Shown one piece after another: positions 1-7,922 of a stretch of 64,000 nt of DNA. Both the position numbers and the translations under genes were made by a program. The notes under the pieces are model-generated. The model was not told where the DNA came from, made no database searches, and was given only the letters and a program-made list of their open reading frames with translations. Every line of letters begins with the position of its first letter. Within the stretch, counting starts at the first letter, position 1. Where the stretch lies: positions 1,442,068-1,506,067 of the forward strand of contig CAKZJV010000007.1 in the NCBI GenBank assembly GCA_937120475.1, in the 5' to 3' direction. This DNA comes from an uncultured Cryomorphaceae bacterium. Lineage in GTDB: Bacteria; Bacteroidota; Bacteroidia; Flavobacteriales; Schleiferiaceae.

Positions 1-1321
1 CCGAAACCAAGGCAGAAACAGCGGCCAGCGCCAATACCAACACCTTTGGTATGATACCTACAAAACCTTTGTCTTGGTGCGGCATTTTGCGATAAACCAG
101 GGCCACCAAGCTCATCAACAACAAATTATGACTAACCCTTTCCATGGGGAAATCGGTAAAGGAAAAAGCCATAAAGGCTACCAAACCGAAGACCAGGGCC
201 AGTTCCAGAATACGCTCCTTGGGATTAAGGGCTTCCTTAAGGTTCTTCCGGATACGCAAAAGGCTTACGATGAACACCAAAAGGTAGAATATTAAACTGA
301 GTGGGCCTCCTTCCGAAAGGACCCATAAATAATCGTTGTGGGGACGTTGAATATGGGTGATGCCTTGCTTTACACTCATATCGGTACCCTGCAGCCCGTA
401 TTTGGGAAAATGAATCTTCCAGTTACCGGCCCCTACTCCCAGGGCTGGATTTTCCTTCAGCATTTCGATACTGTGGTTCCAAAAAACCATCCGTTTATCC
501 AGGTTGGACGTATCGGCCAAACTGGTTTTAATTCCTGAAGCCGAGAAAAAACCTATTAATAAAACCAGGATAATACCACCGGCCAACGCTACTTTCTGCC
601 CCGGAAATTTTAAGCTATCCCGCACTTCCCTGCCCATACTGAAATAAACGGCCAGTACACTTAATGAAGCGAGGGTAAAGGATAGCCAGGCACCACGGGT
701 GCGCAGTATGAATATTTCCGCAATGAGCAAAAATAATAGCAACAAAGACCAACGCCTCCAACTGCCCGGGAGATAGGCCCTCGCTATCCATACAAAGGGA
801 AGACTGAAAAGCAGCACCGATGACAGTAGGTTTTTATGACTAAATGTGGCACTCACCGCGTAGATATTGGTGAGGAACTCACCGCTTCCCACGGCCTGAA
901 AGATTTCAACCAAAGTAAAAATTGCGGTAATGGCAGCAAACAAAACAATGCCCTTTACCAAACTTTGCCACTGCAAAATACCGTTGCGCAAAAGGTTGGT
1001 GGTTACCAGTAAATAGACCAGTACCAAGGCGTATCGCGACAGGGTGGCATAGCTTTCAACCGGATTTATGGCATTACCGGATGCTATGGCTGTTACCACC
1101 AACATACCCGCATAGGCACTAACCGGTAACGTAAAGGCATTATTGCCGAACAACTTTTTCCAGGCGGTAAAAAGCACCAAAAGAATCATTACCGATGCAA
1201 ACAGTTGGCGGGGTTGAAGGGTATAGTCAATAATACTCTTTACATAAATAAGGGGTATTATTGCCCAGAAGATCAGGTAAAGCCAGTCTATAAATTGAGG
1301 CTGCTTTTTGATTGTATTCAT
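1..1321 (-). CDS. O-antigen ligase/polymerase family membrane protein (partial)
   Basis: The frame opens with ATG at 1321 and stays open to the left edge, so about 440 codons are visible and the C-terminus is missing. The protein is a chain of hydrophobic helices with a short polar N-terminus. Near residues 326-339 it carries RPHNDYLWVLSEGG, the histidine-containing periplasmic-loop signature of the Wzy_C (O-antigen ligase) family. Members join or polymerise glycan repeat units on lipid carriers at the outer face of the inner membrane. Whether this one is a ligase (WaaL), a polymerase (Wzy) or a protein glycosylation enzyme cannot be decided from sequence alone. It is divergent from the VTT-domain gene at 1401, with 79 bases between. 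Confidence 0.8.
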   Translation of the reverse strand, partial: MNTIKKQPQFIDWLYLIFWAIIPLIYVKSIIDYTLQPRQLFASVMILLVLFTAWKKLFGNNAFTLPVSAYAGMLVVTAIASGNAINPVESYATLSRYALVLVYLLVTTNLLRNGILQWQSLVKGIVLFAAITAIFTLVEIFQAVGSGEFLTNIYAVSATFSHKNLLSSVLLFSLPFVWIARAYLPGSWRRWSLLLLFLLIAEIFILRTRGAWLSFTLASLSVLAVYFSMGREVRDSLKFPGQKVALAGGIILVLLIGFFSASGIKTSLADTSNLDKRMVFWNHSIEMLKENPALGVGAGNWKIHFPKYGLQGTDMSVKQGITHIQRPHNDYLWVLSEGGPLSLIFYLLVFIVSLLRIRKNLKEALNPKERILELALVFGLVAFMAFSFTDFPMERVSHNLLLMSLVALVYRKMPHQDKGFVGIIPKVLVLALAAVSALVS

Positions 1322-1400
1322 GGCTGGTTTTTTGCTATGGGCTAAAATAAGCAAAGGTTAACCACCACAATACTTGTTACTATTTTTCGATTTACATTGA

Positions 1401-2066
1401 ATGTCAAACCCGGATATTTCATCGGAATCCAAGTTTCCTAAAAAGGCCAAGCCTAAACGTACGCGTACCTTCAGGCAAAGCACCTTTCGGTACCATAATT
1501 ATTTTAAGCGTACCGGGCGTTACCGCTTTGTAGGTAAAAATCTTTTGCGGGTACTGGGTGTTATTTTTGCCTTTGCGCTGGGGGCATGGGTGGTTACTAC
1601 TTACCTTATTGACCTGGATACCATCATGAACTTTGTTTTCAACCGTTTCCCGAAGTGGGTGGTGGTTGGTACTCTATTTTTGAGTGAAAGCGTAATCGGT
1701 ATTTTACCTCCCGACCTTTTTATTTTTTGGGCCAAAACCCTTAACCACCCTTACCTTATGGTTTTGGTTTTGAGTTTAGCGTCCTATGCGGGTGGAATAG
1801 TTTCCTACCTGGTGGGCACCCAGCTTTATAAACTGCCGCGGGTTAAACAATGGGTGCATGTAAAATTTGCCGAACAGTTTATGACCTTCAAAAAATACGG
1901 AGGTCTGCTCATTTTTATTTCCGCCATGGCACCGCTGCCCTTTTCATGGGTAAGTGTGGTATCGGGGGTGGTCAAATATCCTTTTGGCAATTACCTGCTG
2001 ATCGCCCTTAGCCGCATACTTCGCTTTTTTGCCTACGCCTTAGTGTTTTATAAGGTGGTTTCCTAA
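1401..2066 (+). CDS. VTT (DedA/SNARE-associated) domain membrane protein
   Basis: A 221-residue membrane protein with a basic cytoplasmic N-terminus (about residues 1-45, rich in Lys and Arg), one helix at about 50-70, and a VTT-like core. The core has the acidic/proline segment LSESVIGILPPDLFIFW near residues 95-110 and a second re-entrant-like segment APLPFSWVSVVSGVVKYPFG near 180-200. VTT/DedA proteins are inner-membrane proteins, some of which flip polyprenyl-phosphate or phospholipids. The substrate here is unknown. The ATG at 1401 is the only good start. A candidate promoter for the next gene starts 4 bases after its stop, so the two genes may be transcribed separately. Confidence 0.72.
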   Translation: MSNPDISSESKFPKKAKPKRTRTFRQSTFRYHNYFKRTGRYRFVGKNLLRVLGVIFAFALGAWVVTTYLIDLDTIMNFVFNRFPKWVVVGTLFLSESVIGILPPDLFIFWAKTLNHPYLMVLVLSLASYAGGIVSYLVGTQLYKLPRVKQWVHVKFAEQFMTFKKYGGLLIFISAMAPLPFSWVSVVSGVVKYPFGNYLLIALSRILRFFAYALVFYKVVS

Positions 2067-2069
2067 ACC

Positions 2070-2077
2070 TACCTTTG
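2070..2077 (+). promoter_or_regulatory. Candidate -7 box TACCTTTG
   Basis: TACCTTTG matches the Bacteroidota -7 consensus TAnnTTTG exactly and lies only 4 bases before the ATG of the aminotransferase at 2082, which predicts a leaderless or nearly leaderless message. No clear -33 TTTG is present; only a T-rich stretch occurs near 2045-2050. Confidence 0.45.
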
Positions 2078-2081
2078 CGTC

Positions 2082-3272
2082 ATGATTTCACAGCGGAACC
2101 TGTTTTTGAACCACCTGGCGCAAACCACGGACTTTCCCATGGCCCTGGAAATAGAACGGGCTGAAGGAGTTTATCTCTATACTCCGGAAGGGAAACGCTA
2201 CCTCGATCTTATTTCCGGCATTTCGGTAAGTAATGTCGGGCACCGGCATCCCGAGGTGGTGCAGTCCATTAAAAACCAACTGGATAGCTACATGCACCTC
2301 ATGGTATATGGTGAATATATACAATCGCCCCAGGTGCAATTGGCGCATAAGCTGGTAGAGCAAGCGGGAAGAGGCTTTGAATCGGTTTACTTTGTGAACT
2401 CGGGTAGCGAAGCTACCGAAGGAGCCCTAAAGCTGGCCCGCAGATATACCGGCCGCCCTGACATTATTTACATGGATAAAGCCTACCACGGCAGCACCTA
2501 CGGAGCACTGTCGGTAATAGGCCGGGAAGATTTTAAAAGAGCCTTTCGCCCTTTGGCTCCGGGTAGCCACAAAATCCGGTTTAACCACCTGGACGACCTG
2601 GGTCGAATAAACTACAATACCGCTGCCGTTATAGTAGAGCCGGTACAGGGTGAAGCCGGGTATATACCGCCCGCAAAAGGTTATTTACAAGCCCTTCGTA
2701 AAAGGTGTAATGAAACCCAAACCCTGCTAATATTTGATGAAGTTCAGACTGGCTTCGGGCGTACCGGTTCCTTTTTTGCCTTTCAAAAGCTGGGGGTGCG
2801 GCCCGATATATTGACCCTGGCTAAAGGAATGGGTGGCGGTATGCCGATTGGGGCATTTATAGCCAGCAAAAAAATTATGGACAGCCTTAAGGACAATCCC
2901 ATTCTTGGTCATATTACCACTTTTGGCGGTCACCCGGTGAGTTGTGCTTCTTCACTGGCCACACTTAATGTGATACTCGGAGAACAGCTCATTGATTCTA
3001 TTGCTGAAAAGCACCGTTTGTTTAAAAAGAGACTTCAACACCCTGCGGTAAGCGAAATACGCGGTAAGGGATTGATGATGGCTTTACAGTTGGATACTTT
3101 TGAAAACCTGCAAAAAGTAATCGAGCATTGCTTGGAGATGGGCCTGATTACCGACTGGTTCCTGTTTTGTGACAATGCAATGCGCATTAGCCCTCCTTTA
3201 ACCATCAGCCACGCTGAAATTGAAGAGGCTGCCGGTATTATCCAAAAAGCTTTGGACCGGGTTTATTCCTGA
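2082..3272 (+). CDS. Class III PLP-dependent aminotransferase
   Basis: A 396-residue fold-type I, class III aminotransferase of the usual length (acetylornithine/ornithine/4-aminobutyrate group). Visible landmarks are the phosphate-binding NSGSEATEGALKLARRYTGR near residues 106-125, FDEVQTGFGRTGSFFAF near 217-233 with the PLP-ring Asp, and the Schiff-base lysine in LAKGMGGGMPIGAF (about K248). These enzymes move an amino group from an omega- or alpha-amine to 2-oxoglutarate or pyruvate. The exact substrate is open, since no arginine-biosynthesis gene is adjacent. Its 3' end overlaps the convergent response regulator by 10 bases, with no terminator between them. Confidence 0.88.
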   Translation: MISQRNLFLNHLAQTTDFPMALEIERAEGVYLYTPEGKRYLDLISGISVSNVGHRHPEVVQSIKNQLDSYMHLMVYGEYIQSPQVQLAHKLVEQAGRGFESVYFVNSGSEATEGALKLARRYTGRPDIIYMDKAYHGSTYGALSVIGREDFKRAFRPLAPGSHKIRFNHLDDLGRINYNTAAVIVEPVQGEAGYIPPAKGYLQALRKRCNETQTLLIFDEVQTGFGRTGSFFAFQKLGVRPDILTLAKGMGGGMPIGAFIASKKIMDSLKDNPILGHITTFGGHPVSCASSLATLNVILGEQLIDSIAEKHRLFKKRLQHPAVSEIRGKGLMMALQLDTFENLQKVIEHCLEMGLITDWFLFCDNAMRISPPLTISHAEIEEAAGIIQKALDRVYS

Positions 3273-3637
3273 AACTCTTTTTCCAACTCCCTTCGATTCA
3301 GGGGCTTTTTCAAAAAAGCCTTGATGTGGGGGTTTTCACTGGATCGTTTCTGATCAAAAGGATCAATGGAAGATGATACCAAATACACCGTCATCTTTTG
3401 CAGAGCCGCAAGGTTTTGTTTTGCCAGTTCTTCGAGGAATTGAAAGCCGTCCATCAGGGGCATTTTGATATCCAGGAGTACGACATCCGGCAGGGAGTTA
3501 TCACTATCGTTGATGTAACTCAAGGCTTCCGGACCTGATCTTTTTTGGATCACCTCATTTTTGCGGTCGATGTTGATAATCACTTTTTCATTGACCATCA
3601 GGTCAATGGGATTATCATCAATCAACAGGTATTTCAT
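3263..3637 (-). CDS. Single-domain response regulator (CheY-like receiver)
   Basis: A 124-residue stand-alone receiver domain with no output domain. It starts MKYLLIDDNPIDLMV, giving the acidic pair; the phospho-acceptor Asp is in DVVLLDIKMPLMDG, the Ser/Thr switch in YLVSSSID, and the conserved Lys in FLKKPLN. The ATG at 3637 fits the beginning of a receiver fold; an upstream in-frame start would add a 15-residue tail inside the kinase gene. The gene overlaps the 3' end of the sensor kinase by 20 bases, so the two are almost certainly co-translated partners. Without an effector domain it probably works through protein-protein contact or as a phosphorelay intermediate. Confidence 0.88.
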   Translation of the reverse strand: MKYLLIDDNPIDLMVNEKVIINIDRKNEVIQKRSGPEALSYINDSDNSLPDVVLLDIKMPLMDGFQFLEELAKQNLAALQKMTVYLVSSSIDPFDQKRSSENPHIKAFLKKPLNRRELEKEFQE

Positions 3638-6377
3638 GGGAACCAATCGCTTTAGTGAGAGGCAATTTAGCGATAAATTCACTGCCCTCGCCTAACTCTG
3701 ACTGCACAGTGATATTACCTCCCAGGGCTTCTATAGTTTCCTTCAGAATATAAAGACCTATTCCTGAACCTTTTGCCCTGAGATTAGCGGTAAAAAACAT
3801 TTGGAATAAATTCGCTTGATATTCCTTCTGAATGCCCTGTCCGTTATCGGTCACTTTAATACTAACCCACTCGCCATCGCGGTTTATTTGCAGTTTTATG
3901 TATTGATCCTCTTTCTCGGTATCATGGTATTTTACTGCATTTGAAATGAGGTTGCTGAGAATAATACTTAAGCGTTGACGATCCGTTTCAATCTCTTCCA
4001 GTTGTATATCCCGTTCAATCCTCAGGGTATTGAAACCTTCCATATGGGAATGATCCATCAATATACCGTCCACCAGCTCGTTCAGATTCACCTTTTCAAA
4101 CTTCAATTCAACCCTGCTATTACGGGAGTAATCCAGTATGTTATGGATAAAACTATCCATCCTCTCCATAGACTCCCTGATCAAGCCATTGTATTGTTGA
4201 ATCTCCTCTATATTATCAGTCATGTTAATGAGGGTATTGATACCCATAACGCTGGACACCGGAGACCGCAGGTCGTGTGATACGCTGTACACGAATTTAT
4301 CCAGTTCACGATTGGCCTTTATCAGTTCCTCGTTTTTGGTTAAAATCAGGTTTTCCGACTCTTTGGCCTGAGTTATATTTTCCATAATAATGGTAACACC
4401 AAATACCTGGCGATGACGGTTTACAGCCGGAGCAAAGGTGGTACAGAACCAAAGGCGACCATAAGCTGGATGAGATATTTGTTTTTCAACTTTATTGAGC
4501 TTACCCTTCAGGGCTATTTTGAATCGCTTATTGAATTCCTCTGCAAATTGTGCAATAACGAGGGAGGAGAAATCCATACCCTGCGTGATCTCAATACCGT
4601 AAAAATTATAGATGGATTTAAAAGCCGTGCGGTTGAATGACTCCAGCTTCATCTCTGAATTGATCAACAGGTAGCTGTTGGGGGTAGAATTCAGTACCGC
4701 CTGGTTTAGTTCCTCCATTTTCCGGAGTTTTCGCTCCGCCACAATACGGGTAATTTTTTCAGCAGTTACCATGGCTACTTCTTCCAGTATTTCCAGGTGT
4801 ATCGGCTTAAAGAAATTTTTGTGGGAGCTTTCACAGTTAATCAGCCCGATAACTTCATTCTCCACGATGATGGGCACCACAATCTCAGATCCCGCAGAAA
4901 AGTGCACTTCAAAATAACGTTGGTCCGCAGAAGTATCGTTGACAATGGCCGACTTACCCGTGGCTGCAACATTACCTGTAATACCCTTACCTACCTCAAT
5001 AATCAGTGGTGAATTAATGCGCTTATCCCCTACGCGCTTGCTGCCATAAGCCGTTTTGGCCTGTAAAATATTGCCCTTTCGCATGAAGATCATAGCATCT
5101 TCGAGGTGCAAATGAGCCAATACCTCATCGGTTATAGCCCACAATAAATCATTGATAGAGGTGGTATTGAGTACCCGAGATTTAAAGTTACTCAAAGCCT
5201 CATTCAACTGGTTTTTGAGATATTTTACGGTATCGTTACGCACCAGGCAACTGATACCACTCAGTTCACCTTTGGAGGTAATGGGGTGGAGTTCTACGGT
5301 GATATGGCTAAAGCGGCCGTAAAAATTTTCGGCTAGTTCAAAAAACTGCGATTGCCCGGTTTCCAGCACCGCGTGGTAATGTTTCATCCACAACGGAAGG
5401 TTGGTTTTATTGCGCTTATGATAAAGGTCGAGAATGTGGTCTCCGGGCTCAAAATCGTAATCGAAAGATTTTTTGAAGATGTCGATGGCCGCCTTGTTGG
5501 CGATCACAAAACGCAGGTCGGTATCCAATGACCATAGATACAATGATAGGTTATCCACCAGTGACGATAAACGATCGCGCGAAACCCTGAGCTCATTTTC
5601 GAGGTTTTTTTGCGGAGAAATATCTTCCATTGAAATAATCAGGAAGTCTTCGATTTCCGAGCTCAGGCTTTTACCGGTAAGCCGCACAAAAACCTCCCGG
5701 CCTTGCTTATGCCGAAGGGAGCATTCACAATGGGAGTCCGATAGAATGAGTTTTTTATCGAGCTTTTGGGAATCACAATGGCTCACAAAATCCATAAAAC
5801 AGCGGCCATTCACCTCTTCGGACCGGTATCCGGTAAGTTGTTCAAAAGACTCATTAACCCTAACAATCTGGTCACTCTCATCCAGGATAACAATACTGCT
5901 TTCAATGGTTTTAAAAACCACATCCATCAGGTTATTCCCACTCTTAATATGTTGTTCTACAAAGAGCTGCCCGGAATAATCATTGGCTTCTACCAACAGT
6001 GCCTTAATACCACCGTCCTTATTGAAAACCGGGTTTACAACATACTTGAAGTAAATTATCTCGCCCTTGAGTCCGTCACACTTCAGAATATCGGTAACTT
6101 CCTTTCCACCCAAGGCCTTTTCAAGGATGGATTGCACTTCTTTCTCAATCTTGCTTTTCGATCCCGGCAAGAGATTCTTACCTTTTTCAAGAGCATGATG
6201 GAAGATTTTTTTGGATAGGTCATGCGCGTGGTTGTTGGCATAAAGAAGCTTGAGCTCCCTATCCAATACCATGAATACCTTTTCTACATCCTCGAAAATA
6301 TCTTCCAATCGGGTCATAATCCCTGCTTCCCTTACTAATGATCTTAATTCTTCAGAAAATACGGGGTTTTTCACCAT
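3618..6377 (-). CDS. Multi-PAS/GAF sensor histidine kinase
   Basis: A 919-residue, apparently soluble kinase with no convincing transmembrane helix or signal peptide. Rough order: PAS-like domains at about 20-130, 150-265 (FEQLTGYRSEEVNGRCFMDF) and 275-395, a GAF domain at about 405-560, a further PAS at about 570-680, then HisKA with the H-box SVSHDLRSP near residue 700. The ATPase follows, with the N-box NLISNAVKYHD near 812, G1 VTDNGQGI near 842 and G2 KGSGIGLYILKE. All catalytic motifs look intact. It probably senses a cytosolic signal and phosphorylates the overlapping receiver protein. The gene is preceded by an 84-base gap in which I see no clear promoter. Confidence 0.9.
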   Translation of the reverse strand: MVKNPVFSEELRSLVREAGIMTRLEDIFEDVEKVFMVLDRELKLLYANNHAHDLSKKIFHHALEKGKNLLPGSKSKIEKEVQSILEKALGGKEVTDILKCDGLKGEIIYFKYVVNPVFNKDGGIKALLVEANDYSGQLFVEQHIKSGNNLMDVVFKTIESSIVILDESDQIVRVNESFEQLTGYRSEEVNGRCFMDFVSHCDSQKLDKKLILSDSHCECSLRHKQGREVFVRLTGKSLSSEIEDFLIISMEDISPQKNLENELRVSRDRLSSLVDNLSLYLWSLDTDLRFVIANKAAIDIFKKSFDYDFEPGDHILDLYHKRNKTNLPLWMKHYHAVLETGQSQFFELAENFYGRFSHITVELHPITSKGELSGISCLVRNDTVKYLKNQLNEALSNFKSRVLNTTSINDLLWAITDEVLAHLHLEDAMIFMRKGNILQAKTAYGSKRVGDKRINSPLIIEVGKGITGNVAATGKSAIVNDTSADQRYFEVHFSAGSEIVVPIIVENEVIGLINCESSHKNFFKPIHLEILEEVAMVTAEKITRIVAERKLRKMEELNQAVLNSTPNSYLLINSEMKLESFNRTAFKSIYNFYGIEITQGMDFSSLVIAQFAEEFNKRFKIALKGKLNKVEKQISHPAYGRLWFCTTFAPAVNRHRQVFGVTIIMENITQAKESENLILTKNEELIKANRELDKFVYSVSHDLRSPVSSVMGINTLINMTDNIEEIQQYNGLIRESMERMDSFIHNILDYSRNSRVELKFEKVNLNELVDGILMDHSHMEGFNTLRIERDIQLEEIETDRQRLSIILSNLISNAVKYHDTEKEDQYIKLQINRDGEWVSIKVTDNGQGIQKEYQANLFQMFFTANLRAKGSGIGLYILKETIEALGGNITVQSELGEGSEFIAKLPLTKAIGSHEIPVD

Positions 6378-6461
6378 TACGTAACGATTAGTGGTGCTAA
6401 TATAGTATTTCCCTGAAAGAAATGTACTACACCCCTATCGTTTAGACACTAAACCCCGCTT

Positions 6462-7868
6462 TTAATCTGTAAATATTTTGCCGGGGTTCAGTATTCCATA
6501 GGGGTCAAAAACCTTCTTAATGGCTTTCTGTAAATTCAATTCCACCGGGGAGAAAACAATATCCATATAGTTTTTCTGCACCCAGCCAATGCCATGCTCG
6601 CCACTTATGGTACCACCCAAACTTTTTACCAGTTCAAAAATTTCCCTGATTCCCTTAGGAAGTTCTTCCTCCCAGGCCCGGTCGCTCATCCCACCTTTTA
6701 CAATGTTCACGTGCAGGTTGCCATCACCCGCATGGCCGTAGCAAACGGATTTAAAACCATAGCGATTGCCAATATCCTTAACCCCCTTCAGCAGCCTGGC
6801 TAACTCAGCCCGCGGCACCACCGTGTCTTCTTCTTTATAAATACTGTGCGACTTAACGGCTTCCCCTACTCTCCTCCTTAGTTTCCAAAGCGCTTCTTTA
6901 TCATTTTCATTGTCGGCAAACAAAACTTCACCGGCACCAAAATTCTCCACTACACTGGCAATATCTTCACAATCCTGCATCAGTACTTCTTCATTATTGC
7001 CATCCACCTCTATCAATAAATGCGCTTTTACTTCATCACCGATGGGTAATTGAACCTCATCCACGTATTTCAAGGTCCAGTCGATAGCATCCCGTTCCAT
7101 AAACTCCATGCCACTGGGAGTAATACCTTTTTGAAAAATGGCGGATACTGCTTCGCAGGCCTTTTCAGCTTCCGGGAAGGGTATCAGCATCAACATACTT
7201 TTTTTAGGATAGGGTATGAGGCGGAAAACCACCTTGGTAATAATACCCAAGGTGCCTTCACTACCCACCATAAGCTGGGTAAGGTTATAACCGGTGCTGT
7301 TCTTCAAAACATTGGCCCCGGTCCATATAACCTCTCCATTGGCCAGCACTACCTGTAAATTGAGAACGTAGGCATTGGTTACCCCATACTTTACCGCTTT
7401 GGGCCCTCCGGCATTCAAGGCCAGGTTACCTCCCAAAAAACTACTCCCCCAACTGCTGGGATCAGGTGGATAAAACAAACCTTTTTCCTTACAAGCCATG
7501 TGAAAAACCTGGTTAATTACTCCCGGCTCTACGGTAGCCTGCAAATTACGCTCGTCAATCTCGATAATGCGGTTCATTTTTTCCAGGGACAAATTGATAC
7601 CTCCGGCCACAGGCAGGGCCCCTCCGCTAAGCCCGGTGCGGGCTCCGCTCGGTGTTACCGCTATGCGGTTATCGTTGCAATATTTCAAAATATCACTTAC
7701 CTGTTCCACGGTTTGCGGTTTGAGCACGGCCTCGGGTAAAAAACTGAAATCTTCGGTTTCATCGTGGCTGTAGTCTTTCAATTGTTCTTCACTATCCAGG
7801 AAATAGGATTCACCTACAATATTCCTGAGTTTAGATTTATGTTCTTCGTTTAGCCTGGTGTAGTCCAT
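6462..7868 (-). CDS. FAD-linked oxidase (glycolate/D-lactate dehydrogenase GlcD-like)
   Basis: A 468-residue flavoprotein of the VAO/PCMH family and of normal GlcD length. The N-terminal FAD-binding half has VTPSGARTGLSGGALPVAGG near residues 75-95 and the glycine-rich PDPSSWGSSFLGGNLALNAG near 140. The C-terminal FAD-oxidase half carries CYGHAGDGNLHVNIV and GGTISGEHGIGW, the substrate and flavin-facing histidine motifs of the family. The likely reaction is oxidation of a D-2-hydroxy acid such as D-lactate or glycolate, with electrons passed to the respiratory chain or an electron-transfer flavoprotein. No iron-sulfur partner gene (GlcF) is adjacent. It is divergent from the DPP-IV gene across 54 bases. 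Confidence 0.86.
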   Translation of the reverse strand: MDYTRLNEEHKSKLRNIVGESYFLDSEEQLKDYSHDETEDFSFLPEAVLKPQTVEQVSDILKYCNDNRIAVTPSGARTGLSGGALPVAGGINLSLEKMNRIIEIDERNLQATVEPGVINQVFHMACKEKGLFYPPDPSSWGSSFLGGNLALNAGGPKAVKYGVTNAYVLNLQVVLANGEVIWTGANVLKNSTGYNLTQLMVGSEGTLGIITKVVFRLIPYPKKSMLMLIPFPEAEKACEAVSAIFQKGITPSGMEFMERDAIDWTLKYVDEVQLPIGDEVKAHLLIEVDGNNEEVLMQDCEDIASVVENFGAGEVLFADNENDKEALWKLRRRVGEAVKSHSIYKEEDTVVPRAELARLLKGVKDIGNRYGFKSVCYGHAGDGNLHVNIVKGGMSDRAWEEELPKGIREIFELVKSLGGTISGEHGIGWVQKNYMDIVFSPVELNLQKAIKKVFDPYGILNPGKIFTD

Positions 7869-7922
7869 CTCTGTTAAATGTTCTATTTTAGTCCGCCTTC
7901 TATATAATGTATTGTTAATTTC

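Noticed and set aside
5473-6218. Overlapping plus-strand open frames in the sensor kinase region
   Set aside because: They are antisense to PAS-domain coding sequence with intact motifs and give low-complexity, Ser/Arg-rich translations.
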